From positions 1 to 20,338 of the forward strand of contig DQRJ01000148.1 in NCBI GenBank assembly GCA_015663855.1: DNA of 20,338 bases, written 5' to 3'. Positions 8,328-14,629 of the stretch are shown piece after piece. Made by a program: the position numbers and the translations under genes. The first letter of the stretch is position 1. Every line of letters starts with the position of its first letter. The DNA comes from Flavobacteriales bacterium (GTDB taxonomy: Bacteria > Bacteroidota > Bacteroidia > Flavobacteriales_D > Sanyastnellaceae). The notes under the pieces were generated by a model. It did not search any database. It was not told where the DNA came from and saw only the letters and a list, made by a program, of their open reading frames with translations.

Positions 8328-8957
8328 ATGCTAGAAGTACTACGTGAAAATTTCAGCCATCTTTTCGAAGAAGAATTGATGGTGGAGATTAGTAAGGTAG
8401 GTATGCACCTGAAGGTAAATAAGGGGGATACTTTGATGGAATTAGGGAGTTCTGTGACTCATATACCTCTACTTATAGATGGAGCAATCAAGATTTTCCG
8501 CCTTGATGACGATTATAGAGAGCAAATTCTGTATTTCCTTGAAAGGGGAGACACCTGTGCGTTAACACTAAACGGCTGTCTAGGAAAAGCCCAGAGCGAA
8601 ATCAAAGCCGTTGCCGAAATGGACTCGGAATTAATTCTTGTTCCTGCCCAGTATATGGAGTCGTTCTTGAAATATCATAGCTGGAGCAGATTCGTCTTTG
8701 AGAGCTTTAACAATAGGCTCGTAGAGCTTCTAGAAGTTATCGATTCTCTTGCGTTTATGAAGCTTGACGAAAGACTTTATAACTACCTACGAGATAAGGT
8801 TTTGATTAATTCTAACCAACTCTTAGAGATCACTCACAACACGATAGCCCAAGAGATGAACACCTCACGAGTGGTTATCTCCAGAGTATTGAAAAAACTT
8901 GAGCTAGAACACAGAATCAAGCTCCACAGAAACAAAATAGAGGTAATAGAAATCTGA
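8328..8957 (+). CDS. Crp/Fnr family transcriptional regulator
   Basis: This 209-residue regulator has an N-terminal cyclic-nucleotide-binding-like beta-roll (about 25-115), a dimerisation helix (about 117-150) and a C-terminal Crp-type helix-turn-helix near 168-190 (HNTIAQEMNTSRVVISRVLKKL). The SRVVISRVLK recognition helix is clear. It lacks the N-terminal cysteine cluster of oxygen-sensing Fnr. Instead two cysteines, C77 and C84, sit in the GDTCALTLNGCLG loop of the sensor domain; related Bacteroidota regulators that I recall have cysteines at the same place. It lies 38 bases after sufS and directly before the rhodanese genes, with an FNR-shaped site right after its stop. Control of the rhodanese and copper-enzyme genes is therefore likely. 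The signal is unknown; a sulfur or redox signal at the cysteines is only a guess. Confidence 0.9.
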   Translation: MLEVLRENFSHLFEEELMVEISKVGMHLKVNKGDTLMELGSSVTHIPLLIDGAIKIFRLDDDYREQILYFLERGDTCALTLNGCLGKAQSEIKAVAEMDSELILVPAQYMESFLKYHSWSRFVFESFNNRLVELLEVIDSLAFMKLDERLYNYLRDKVLINSNQLLEITHNTIAQEMNTSRVVISRVLKKLELEHRIKLHRNKIEVIEI

Positions 8958-8982
8958 CCCCTATTCTAGGATTTTCTGACTG

Positions 8983-8998
8983 TGTAACATTTGTAACA
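8983..8998. promoter_or_regulatory. FNR-shaped site upstream of the first rhodanese
   Basis: TGTAACATTTGTAACA holds the half-site GTAAC, a 4-base spacer ATTT, and GTAAC, one base away from the symmetric form GTAAC-N4-GTTAC. A second copy at 9681-9696 is symmetric, and 16 of 18 bases (starting TGTGTAACATTTGT) are shared. Arms of five with a spacer of four is the layout of FNR sites (TTGAT-N4-ATCAA). The centre at 8990.5 is 41.5 bases before the start of transcription predicted from the element at 9020-9027, the position of a class II activator site. Confidence 0.6.
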
Positions 8999-9019
8999 GT
9001 ATAAGTTGAAATCATGTCT

Positions 9020-9027
9020 CAACTTTG
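9020..9027 (+). promoter_or_regulatory. Possible -7 element of the first rhodanese
   Basis: CAACTTTG matches TAnnTTTG except for its first base. If transcription starts five bases after it, near 9032, the FNR-shaped site is centred at -41.5 and the ATG at 9047 has a 15-base leader. This would exclude the earlier ATG at 9014 as the start. Confidence 0.4.
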
Positions 9028-9046
9028 CACCACAAATGAATTACAC

Positions 9047-9319
9047 ATGAATATTCAAGATTTAATTAACCACGTAGCTACAACGATTGTAGACGTACGC
9101 ACTCCAAGAGAGTTTATGGGCGGACACGTTTCGGGTTCAGTTAACATTCCCCTGGATGAGGTGGCAGCACGGATTGAAGAATTAAGGTCCTTACAACCTA
9201 TGGTTCTTTGTTGCGCTTCGGGAGGTCGAAGCGGTCAGGCCGCTGAGTATTTATCTAAGCAAGGCCTTGACGTAACAAACGGAGGAGGTTGGCACAAGGT
9301 TAATGCCCAAAAAGTTTAA
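9047..9319 (+). CDS. Small single-domain rhodanese (sulfurtransferase)
   Basis: The 90-residue product is one rhodanese domain without a signal peptide, so a cytoplasmic sulfur carrier is expected. The N-terminal VDVRTPREFMGGHVSGSVNIPL block and the active-site loop C56-ASGG-R61 are clear; a second cysteine, C55, directly precedes the catalytic one. It ends in the NGGGW motif that is shared with the next gene. An ATG at 9014 would add 11 residues (MSQLCTTNELH), but the MNIQDLINH start aligns better with small rhodaneses and fits the predicted promoter. It is preceded by the Crp/Fnr gene and an FNR-shaped site, and followed after 52 bases by a paralogue. The sulfur donor and acceptor are unknown. 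Confidence 0.85.
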   Translation: MNIQDLINHVATTIVDVRTPREFMGGHVSGSVNIPLDEVAARIEELRSLQPMVLCCASGGRSGQAAEYLSKQGLDVTNGGGWHKVNAQKV

Positions 9320-9371
9320 TACCCCAGATAGCTCTTCGTGGAGCAAATAATAACACTTTAAACGTATCGCA

Positions 9372-9677
9372 ATGTTAGAGATGATAGCAAGAATGTTCCA
9401 AGGAATAGATTACAAAGAGTTAATTGCGAAAGGTGCAGTAATAGTGGATGTTAGATCACCAGCCGAGTACAGAACGGGAAGTATCAGGGGTTCGAAAAAC
9501 ATACCACTAAATACAATAACAAAGAAAGCTCTAGAGATCAAAAAGTGGGAGAAAAAAGTGGTGCTTTGCTGCGCCTCTGGAATGAGAAGTGGACAAGCAA
9601 CAAGCATATTAAAAAATCACGGAGTTGAAGCTCATAATGGAGGAGGATGGTCCTCACTTCAATACAAGCTTAAGTAG
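9372..9677 (+). CDS. Small single-domain rhodanese, paralogue of the preceding gene
   Basis: This 101-residue protein has the same plan as its upstream neighbour: VDVRSPAEYRTGSIRGSKNIPL, then the twin-cysteine loop C66-C67-ASGM-R72, then NGGGW near the end. C67 is the expected persulfide-bearing residue. No signal peptide is seen, so it is cytoplasmic. The pair looks like an old tandem duplication because the framework motifs are kept while most other positions differ. No strong terminator lies between the two genes, and no FNR-shaped site precedes this one, so it is probably read from the promoter at 9020. Confidence 0.88.
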   Translation: MLEMIARMFQGIDYKELIAKGAVIVDVRSPAEYRTGSIRGSKNIPLNTITKKALEIKKWEKKVVLCCASGMRSGQATSILKNHGVEAHNGGGWSSLQYKLK

Positions 9678-9680
9678 ATG

Positions 9681-9696
9681 TGTAACATTTGTTACT
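9681..9696. promoter_or_regulatory. FNR-shaped palindrome upstream of the rhodanese/copper operon
   Basis: TGTAACATTTGTTACT contains the perfect inverted repeat GTAAC-ATTT-GTTAC (9682-9695). It repeats the site at 8983-8998 with two differences over 18 bases. Its centre at 9688.5 lies 29.5 bases before a weak -7 candidate (9718-9725), exactly the distance at the first site, and about 41.5 bases before the inferred transcription start near 9730. A target of the neighbouring Crp/Fnr protein is the natural reading. Confidence 0.65.
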
Positions 9697-9717
9697 TTGA
9701 TTTGATAAAAAATTGAC

Positions 9718-9725
9718 TAAACTCG
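9718..9725 (+). promoter_or_regulatory. Weak -7 candidate for the rhodanese/copper operon
   Basis: TAAACTCG matches four of the six fixed positions of TAnnTTTG. A weak element is expected at an activator-dependent promoter, and its placement relative to the FNR-shaped site and the start codon (leader of about 14 bases to the TTG at 9744) copies that at the first site. Alone it would not be called. Confidence 0.3.
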
Positions 9726-9743
9726 CAACCTATTAAGATTAAA

Positions 9744-9935
9744 TTGATATATATAATTGTAAGTATTGCGTTAGGAGGAGCTCTCGGATTCTTGTATTGG
9801 AAGTACGTAGGGTGTGCGTCAGGGTCGTGTGCAATCACTTCAGTTTGGTGGAGAAGCACTCTTTATGGAATGGTGCTAGGGGTGTTGATGCGAGATGTAA
9901 TTGGAAATGGGATGTATAAAATAACAGGATGGTAA
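9744..9935 (+). CDS. DUF6132-like small membrane protein
   Basis: The 63-residue product has two hydrophobic segments (about 2-18 and 38-52) around the loop KYVGCASGSCAITSVWW, with a CxxxxC cysteine pair. This VGCxSGSCAITS loop is typical of DUF6132, small Bacteroidota membrane proteins often found near rhodanese genes; the family name is given from memory. The only normal start is TTG at 9744, as the frame opens after a stop at 9714 with no ATG or GTG; an ATT at 9732 would be rarer. The end overlaps the next rhodanese gene (ATG at 9929), so the two are coupled. The cysteine pair suggests handling of sulfur or metal, but no activity is known. Confidence 0.75.
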   Translation: MIYIIVSIALGGALGFLYWKYVGCASGSCAITSVWWRSTLYGMVLGVLMRDVIGNGMYKITGW

Positions 9936-10327
9936 AGAAGATTCAAATGGCTATTTTAGTTGCTTTCACGGCAATTTTCAGTGCTTGCACAGGCCAAACT
10001 ACAACACCCACAGGTGTCGTAAATCTTACTCCTTCTGAATTCAGTGAGATTGTGAAAAAAGGAGGGGTCATTCTAGACGTTAGAACTCCTGGAGAGGTCG
10101 AAGACGGACATATTCCTTCGGCGATTAACATCGACTACTACGGCGACAACTTTGAAACGAACGTCAGCACTCTCGATAAAGACGCTGAGATCTACGTTTA
10201 CTGTAGAAGCGGAAAAAGAAGCGCGTCTTCAGCAACAATACTACACAAGCAAGGATTTACGAAAGTTTACAACCTCTTAGGAGGTTTTAACGCCTGGAAA
10301 TCGTCTGGCCTCCCAATTGTAAAATAA
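9929..10327 (+). CDS. Lipoprotein rhodanese (extracytoplasmic sulfurtransferase)
   Basis: The 132-residue protein begins with a signal segment MVKKIQMAILVAFTAIFSAC ending in an FSAC lipobox, so Cys20 is probably lipidated and the enzyme faces the periplasm. A single rhodanese domain follows: LDVRTPGEVEDGHIPSAINI, then the active loop C92-RSGK-R97, then the C-terminal NLLGGFNAWKSSGLPI. Unlike the two upstream rhodaneses it has only one cysteine in the loop. It overlaps the DUF6132 gene and lies 10 bases before the multicopper oxidase gene. A cell-envelope rhodanese next to secreted copper enzymes suggests handling of extracytoplasmic sulfur or protection of thiols, but the substrate is not known. 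Confidence 0.88.
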   Translation: MVKKIQMAILVAFTAIFSACTGQTTTPTGVVNLTPSEFSEIVKKGGVILDVRTPGEVEDGHIPSAINIDYYGDNFETNVSTLDKDAEIYVYCRSGKRSASSATILHKQGFTKVYNLLGGFNAWKSSGLPIVK

Positions 10328-10337
10328 ATCTAGCAAG

Positions 10338-12044
10338 ATGCAAACAAGTAAAATACTTACAACGATATTATTTTTAGCTAGCGCCTTTTCAGCATTAGCC
10401 CAAAATCAACTTTTAATACCCGTTGCCCTAACGGGAACAAATTTCGACCTTACTATTCAAAACGGAGAAGTCGAATTCGTTCCTGGAGTAATGACTTCTA
10501 CGCTGGGTATTAACGGGAACATTCTCGGCCCTACCCTAATTTTGGAAAAAGGTGAAACAGTTGAGATAGATATTCACAATACCCTTGATGAGATTACAAC
10601 CATACACTGGCACGGATTTCATATCCCGGCAGAAATGGATGGTGGGCCTCACACTCCTATAGCTCCAGGTGAAACTTGGAGCCCCACTTTCACGATATTA
10701 GATCACGCGGCTACAATGTGGTATCACCCGCACCTAATGCATACTACTTACAAGCATGTGATGATGGGACTTGCTGGTTTAGTAATTATAAAAGATGCTG
10801 AGGAAGCTGCGCTTAACCTGCCTCGAACATACGGAGTAGATGATATCCCGTTAGTTTTTCAAACGAAGGTAATAGACGAAAACGGACAAATAAACCCCGA
10901 TATGGATGTCGCGGGTTTAGACACTCTAGTTCTCACAAACGGAACACCAGATGCATATTTCGATTGCCCAGCTCAAATAGTAAGATTTCGAATGCTTAAT
11001 GCTTCTAGCGAGCGTTCTTACAGTATAGGTTTAAGCAATAACGCACCGTTTTCCGTTATCGGCTCTGATGGGGGACTACTTACAAGTCCAGCTTCTTTAA
11101 CTAGACTTTTAATGTCACCGGGTGAACGCTACGAAATTCTTGTAGACTTGAGCGGAATGGAAGGCGAGACAGTTTCAATTATGAACCACGGATCAGATAT
11201 CCCTTTCCGTGTTTACGGTACAGAGTCTATTCTGCCTATGGGGGGAGGAGATCCTATCCCTTATTATGATCAAAATCATCTGAATGGAGCTAACTTTTCC
11301 CTACTAGATATTAATGTGGTAGCTCCAACGGAATCACCAGTTACAGAAATCCCAGCAACTCTTGTGGCTTCTACTTCTTGGGACACTTCGGTAATTGATA
11401 ATGAACGTTCAATCTCTATGGGGACTGGCAGTGGCGGACCGGGTAGTATTACTGGGCCGTTCATGCTTAATGGAGTTGAATTTGACATGAATGTCATCAA
11501 TGAAGTTATAGATTTGGATGATATGGAGGTTTGGACTATTACAAACCAAACCCCAATTGCTCACCCCTTCCACATTCATGATATACAGTTTAATATACTT
11601 GAACTCAATGGACAAGCCCCACCTCCACATATGGGGGGTTGGAAAGATGTAGTTCTCGTGAGTGCTCAAATGGGTACGGCGAAATTCGTTACTCGCTTCG
11701 AAGATTTTGCGGATCCTGTTGTTCCCTATATGTACCACTGCCACATCCTTGTTCACGAGGAAGGCGGTATGATGGGGCAATTTGTAGTAGTCGATCCTAA
11801 CGGAATAAATGGTGTCATTGAGAACGAAGAGTTCAGTATTTACCCTAACCCAGCGTCAGATAACATTAAAATCGAATTAATTAATGCAGGAGAGGAAACG
11901 ATTTCGGTCCGAGATATTAGCGGAAGAATCGTTATGACATCTAACATCTTCGGAGTTTCTACTTCTATGGATATTAGCTCCTTTACTGCTGGAGTTTACT
12001 TCGTGACAGTAGGTAATACAACAGCTCGATTTATCAAGGAATAA
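10338..12044 (+). CDS. Secreted multicopper oxidase with T9SS sorting domain
   Basis: Multicopper oxidases couple one-electron oxidation of a substrate at a type 1 copper to four-electron reduction of O2 at a trinuclear cluster. All four copper motifs are present in this 568-residue protein: HWHG (H90, H92), WYHPH (H130, H132), HPFHIH (409-414) and HCHILVHEEGGMM (467-479), the last including the type 1 Cys468, His473 and axial Met478. A Sec signal peptide occupies residues 1-22 (ends SALAQ). The C-terminal 70 residues are a T9SS sorting domain, with YPNPASDN at 502 and a final FIKE, so it is exported across the outer membrane. It resembles the CueO/CotA/bilirubin-oxidase group, without an obvious Met-rich insert, so copper oxidase activity is not shown. 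It is 10-11 bases from both neighbours in the operon. Confidence 0.92.
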   Translation: MQTSKILTTILFLASAFSALAQNQLLIPVALTGTNFDLTIQNGEVEFVPGVMTSTLGINGNILGPTLILEKGETVEIDIHNTLDEITTIHWHGFHIPAEMDGGPHTPIAPGETWSPTFTILDHAATMWYHPHLMHTTYKHVMMGLAGLVIIKDAEEAALNLPRTYGVDDIPLVFQTKVIDENGQINPDMDVAGLDTLVLTNGTPDAYFDCPAQIVRFRMLNASSERSYSIGLSNNAPFSVIGSDGGLLTSPASLTRLLMSPGERYEILVDLSGMEGETVSIMNHGSDIPFRVYGTESILPMGGGDPIPYYDQNHLNGANFSLLDINVVAPTESPVTEIPATLVASTSWDTSVIDNERSISMGTGSGGPGSITGPFMLNGVEFDMNVINEVIDLDDMEVWTITNQTPIAHPFHIHDIQFNILELNGQAPPPHMGGWKDVVLVSAQMGTAKFVTRFEDFADPVVPYMYHCHILVHEEGGMMGQFVVVDPNGINGVIENEEFSIYPNPASDNIKIELINAGEETISVRDISGRIVMTSNIFGVSTSMDISSFTAGVYFVTVGNTTARFIKE

Positions 12045-12055
12045 ATAAATAAATC

Positions 12056-12847
12056 ATGAAAAATTCTATTCTACTTATTTTTGCCTCAGTAATTTCATTT
12101 AGTGCAAGCGCTCAATTCGGAGGTTTACCTGACGGTTCAATTGCACCCGATTTCACTCTTATAGATGAAGACGGAAATACTCATAACCTGTATGATTTGT
12201 TAGACGACGGTAAAACAGTCTTTTTAGATCTATTTGCAGTTTGGTGCCCACCATGTTGGGATTACAAATTGACTGGCGCTATGGAAGACCTATATGTTCA
12301 ACACGGTCCAGCAGGATATCCAGGAGTTGATGCAAACACGACGGATGATGTAATGGTATTTGCTATTGAAGCAGATGGCAATCTTTGTTCTTGTCTACCA
12401 GACGCTGCATGCAACGTTAACTCGCAAGGAGATTGGCTAACAGGAACATCTCACCCTACAATTTGTATGGATGGGTCCGTAAACGTTAATACGATTGCAC
12501 CTGATTACGCAACGGGCTTCTTTTGGCCTTATATCTACAGAGTCTGCCCAGACAGAACGACAACGCTTATAGGTTCACCATCTAATCCATACAGTTTAGT
12601 GGGCGGATGTGCATCTGGAATAGAGTCTGTTGAACCAACGTTCACGATATCGCCGAACCCTGCAGTAAATACAATTAACATTGAGCTTACAACAGCTGAA
12701 GAAGTTCAAATCTTCGACGCAGCGGGAAGAACAGTTTTTACAAATTTAAACATAGAGTCAAATCTTAACATTGACATAAGTCAATACGCAAAAGGTATCT
12801 ACACAATCAAAGTCGGATCAAAAACGGCAAAATTCATTAAGAAATAA
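12056..12847 (+). CDS. Secreted thioredoxin-like (TlpA/redoxin) protein with T9SS sorting domain
   Basis: The 263-residue protein has a signal peptide (1-19, ends SASAQ), a thioredoxin-fold domain beginning GSIAPDFTLIDEDGN, and a redox-active WCPPC motif (C64, C67). This is followed by more cysteines (the CSC and C at about 120-127, then C145 and others) than TlpA-like proteins usually have. The domain lacks an obvious haem or metal motif. Residues 191-263 are a T9SS sorting domain (SPNPAVN, then DAAGRTVF, ending FIKK), so the protein is probably exported or surface-bound. It lies between the multicopper oxidase and the cupredoxin-like gene with gaps of 11 and 9 bases. A thiol-disulfide role for the neighbouring copper proteins is plausible; the exact partner is unknown. 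Confidence 0.88.
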   Translation: MKNSILLIFASVISFSASAQFGGLPDGSIAPDFTLIDEDGNTHNLYDLLDDGKTVFLDLFAVWCPPCWDYKLTGAMEDLYVQHGPAGYPGVDANTTDDVMVFAIEADGNLCSCLPDAACNVNSQGDWLTGTSHPTICMDGSVNVNTIAPDYATGFFWPYIYRVCPDRTTTLIGSPSNPYSLVGGCASGIESVEPTFTISPNPAVNTINIELTTAEEVQIFDAAGRTVFTNLNIESNLNIDISQYAKGIYTIKVGSKTAKFIKK

Positions 12848-12856
12848 AAAACAATC

Positions 12857-13423
12857 ATGAAAAATACTTTACTACTAATCGGCTTTACAGCTATTGCTTC
12901 TGTTTCATTTGGACAACAATCAATGAACATCTCTCACCAAGGAACAAACCCTATTTCTATTACTGTACAGGTAGGTGAGGACATTACCTTTATTTACGGA
13001 GGAGGAGGGGCTCACCCCATGACAGAGGGATGGCAAGACGGATCAGCGTCAACACCAGAAGCTTTTGCGACACAGACTGTGACGTCTTCAAGCCCGACTA
13101 CGACATTCCAAATGCTAGTACCAGGTCACTATGTTTTCCATTGCAATACTAATCCTGGCAATCAGAATAACTGGGGGACTATTATAGTTGAGGGTGTTGT
13201 TGGAGTTGAGGAAGCTTCTGCATCTACTTTGAATGTTTTCCCTAACCCTGCTCACGATGTGATTACGGTTGAAGGAAACAACAAAGGAACTGCGGTAATT
13301 ACTGATATTAACGGAAGAATCGTAATGAGCGATTTCACTACTTCAGTTAACATTAGCGCTTTACCTAACGGAACCTACTTCATCAAGAACGAAGGAGTAA
13401 GCACGATCTTTATTAAGCATTAA
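12857..13423 (+). CDS. Secreted cupredoxin-like protein with T9SS sorting domain
   Basis: This 188-residue protein has a signal peptide (1-19, ends SFGQ), a plastocyanin-like beta domain (about 21-112) and a T9SS sorting domain (about 124-188, FPNPAHD, ending FIKH). In the cupredoxin domain H53 (GGAHPMTEG) and C96 (VFHCNTNPG) occupy places of the first His and the Cys of type 1 copper sites. The usual second His and axial Met after the Cys are not seen: the loop reads CNTNPGNQNNWGTI. H95, next to the Cys, could be an alternative ligand, or the site may not be a classical blue copper centre. In the operon it would be a candidate electron carrier between the multicopper oxidase and the di-haem peroxidase; that role is inference. 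Confidence 0.82.
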   Translation: MKNTLLLIGFTAIASVSFGQQSMNISHQGTNPISITVQVGEDITFIYGGGGAHPMTEGWQDGSASTPEAFATQTVTSSSPTTTFQMLVPGHYVFHCNTNPGNQNNWGTIIVEGVVGVEEASASTLNVFPNPAHDVITVEGNNKGTAVITDINGRIVMSDFTTSVNISALPNGTYFIKNEGVSTIFIKH

Positions 13424-13426
13424 AAG

Positions 13427-14479
13427 ATGTATAAGGTTAATGCACTATTAATAACAGCATCTGTGGCACTCGTTACAGGTTGCTGTAAGCATCCGGATCC
13501 TGTAGCGGCTACCCCGCTCATAATTGAAGTTCCCGCTCACATTGCGTCTTCTATTATCGGTGAAATGCCTATACCAGCAGACAACCCTACTACGGTAGAG
13601 GGTGTGGCTTTAGGTAGAATGCTCTTTTATGAAAACATGCTTTCGGGAGATAACACGATGTCTTGCGCTACATGCCATATTCAAGGTGATGGATTTGCTG
13701 ACAAGAGACAGTTCAGCGAAGGTATCACTGGAGATCTTGGCGATAGACAAGCGATGGCTGTCATCAATTCTGGTTGGACGGATTTATTCTTCTGGGATGG
13801 AAGAGCGGTTTCTTTAGAGGACCAAGCTTTCGGACCGGTTGTAAATCCTGTAGAGTTGAATGACACTTGGCCTAACGTAGTTGCGAAGTTGCAAGACGAT
13901 TGTGATTACCCTCACCTCTTCGAGGCGGCATTCGGCACATCGATCATTGACTCAGTTCTTGTGAGTAAAGCGATTGCACAATTCGAGAGAACATTAGTTT
14001 CGTTTGATTCTAAGTACGATAAGTTTTTCTACAATCAGGAAGATGTTTTCACTCAAGCTGAGATGAACGGATTTGATCTATTTATGGGTGATGCAGAATG
14101 TGTTCACTGCCATTCTGGACCAAACCTTACTGACGATATGTTCCGCAACAACGGTTTGGACATAGTACAAACAGATATAGGGCTTGGAAAAGTTACGGGT
14201 GACGAATTGGACAACGGTAAATTCAAGGTTACTACTTTGAGAAACATTGCTCAAACAGCACCTTATATGCACGATGGGCGATTTGCTACATTGGAAGAAG
14301 TTGTAGAGTACTACAATAGCGGTGTTCTGGCAGACTCTCCGAATCTTGATCCAGAGATGGTACATTTCTCTGAAGGATTAAACCTAACAGAGGAGCAGAA
14401 GTCTGATCTTATCGCGTTCTTACACACGATGTCAGACGAGACATTCTTAACGAATCCGAAATTTTCAGATCCGAACTAA
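13427..14479 (+). CDS. Di-haem cytochrome c peroxidase (MauG/CcpA family) lipoprotein
   Basis: These enzymes reduce hydrogen peroxide with electrons from cytochrome c or cupredoxins, or oxidise a partner protein as MauG does. The 350-residue product has two haem c motifs, C80-ATC-H84 and C225-VHC-H229, the family phrases FFWDGRA and APYMHDGRFATLEE, and a lipobox VTGC near residues 16-19, so it should be anchored in the periplasm or at the outer membrane. No T9SS domain is present, in contrast with the three genes before it. It starts 3 bases after the cupredoxin-like gene and is followed by a strong terminator, so it is the last operon member. Whether it is a peroxidase or a MauG-like protein-modifying enzyme cannot be told. 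Confidence 0.9.
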   Translation: MYKVNALLITASVALVTGCCKHPDPVAATPLIIEVPAHIASSIIGEMPIPADNPTTVEGVALGRMLFYENMLSGDNTMSCATCHIQGDGFADKRQFSEGITGDLGDRQAMAVINSGWTDLFFWDGRAVSLEDQAFGPVVNPVELNDTWPNVVAKLQDDCDYPHLFEAAFGTSIIDSVLVSKAIAQFERTLVSFDSKYDKFFYNQEDVFTQAEMNGFDLFMGDAECVHCHSGPNLTDDMFRNNGLDIVQTDIGLGKVTGDELDNGKFKVTTLRNIAQTAPYMHDGRFATLEEVVEYYNSGVLADSPNLDPEMVHFSEGLNLTEEQKSDLIAFLHTMSDETFLTNPKFSDPN

Positions 14480-14500
14480 GAACATAACCTCTTACTATAT

Positions 14501-14540
14501 AATAAACCACCAGAGTGAAGGCTCTCGGTGGTTTATTTTT
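14501..14540 (+). terminator. Rho-independent terminator of the rhodanese/copper operon
   Basis: AATAAACCACC plus AGAG (14501-14515) pairs with CTCT and GGTGGTTTATT (14522-14537) with one bulged C at 14526 and the loop TGAAGG. The arm runs into ATTTTTG. It lies 21 bases after the peroxidase stop and would end transcription of the operon starting near 9730. Confidence 0.85.
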
Positions 14541-14629
14541 GTCAAAAAAGTACGTATATTGTCCCAGTATTTATTTGTAAAACACTGATTTACGTATTGC
14601 GAGTCATAAATCAGAAAATTGAAACCAAT

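Noticed and set aside
9331..9344. Small hairpin GCTC-TTCGTG-GAGC between the two rhodanese genes
   Set aside because: The stem has only four strong pairs and no T-run follows, so it is not a terminator; chance is enough to explain it.
7818..9650. Several GGAGGAGG or GGAGGAGGA runs, looking like Shine-Dalgarno sequences
   Set aside because: They code for Gly-Gly stretches inside genes (sufS, both rhodaneses) with no start codon at the right distance.
11409..11780. 123-codon open frame on the minus strand inside the multicopper oxidase gene
   Set aside because: It lies fully opposite the copper-binding motifs of a clear gene and has no recognisable features.
14551..14605. Imperfect repeat TACGTATATTG / TACGTATTGCG before the 668-residue gene, considered as promoter or operator
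   Set aside because: Neither copy fits TAnnTTTG at a good distance from a -33 TTTG, and the repeat is short and imperfect. The promoter of that gene remains unidentified.
14528..14629. Longer N-terminus for the 668-residue T9SS protein, starting inside the region after the peroxidase gene
   Set aside because: It would translate half of a strong terminator hairpin and put 34 residues before a normal signal peptide; the ATG at 14630 begins the signal peptide directly.
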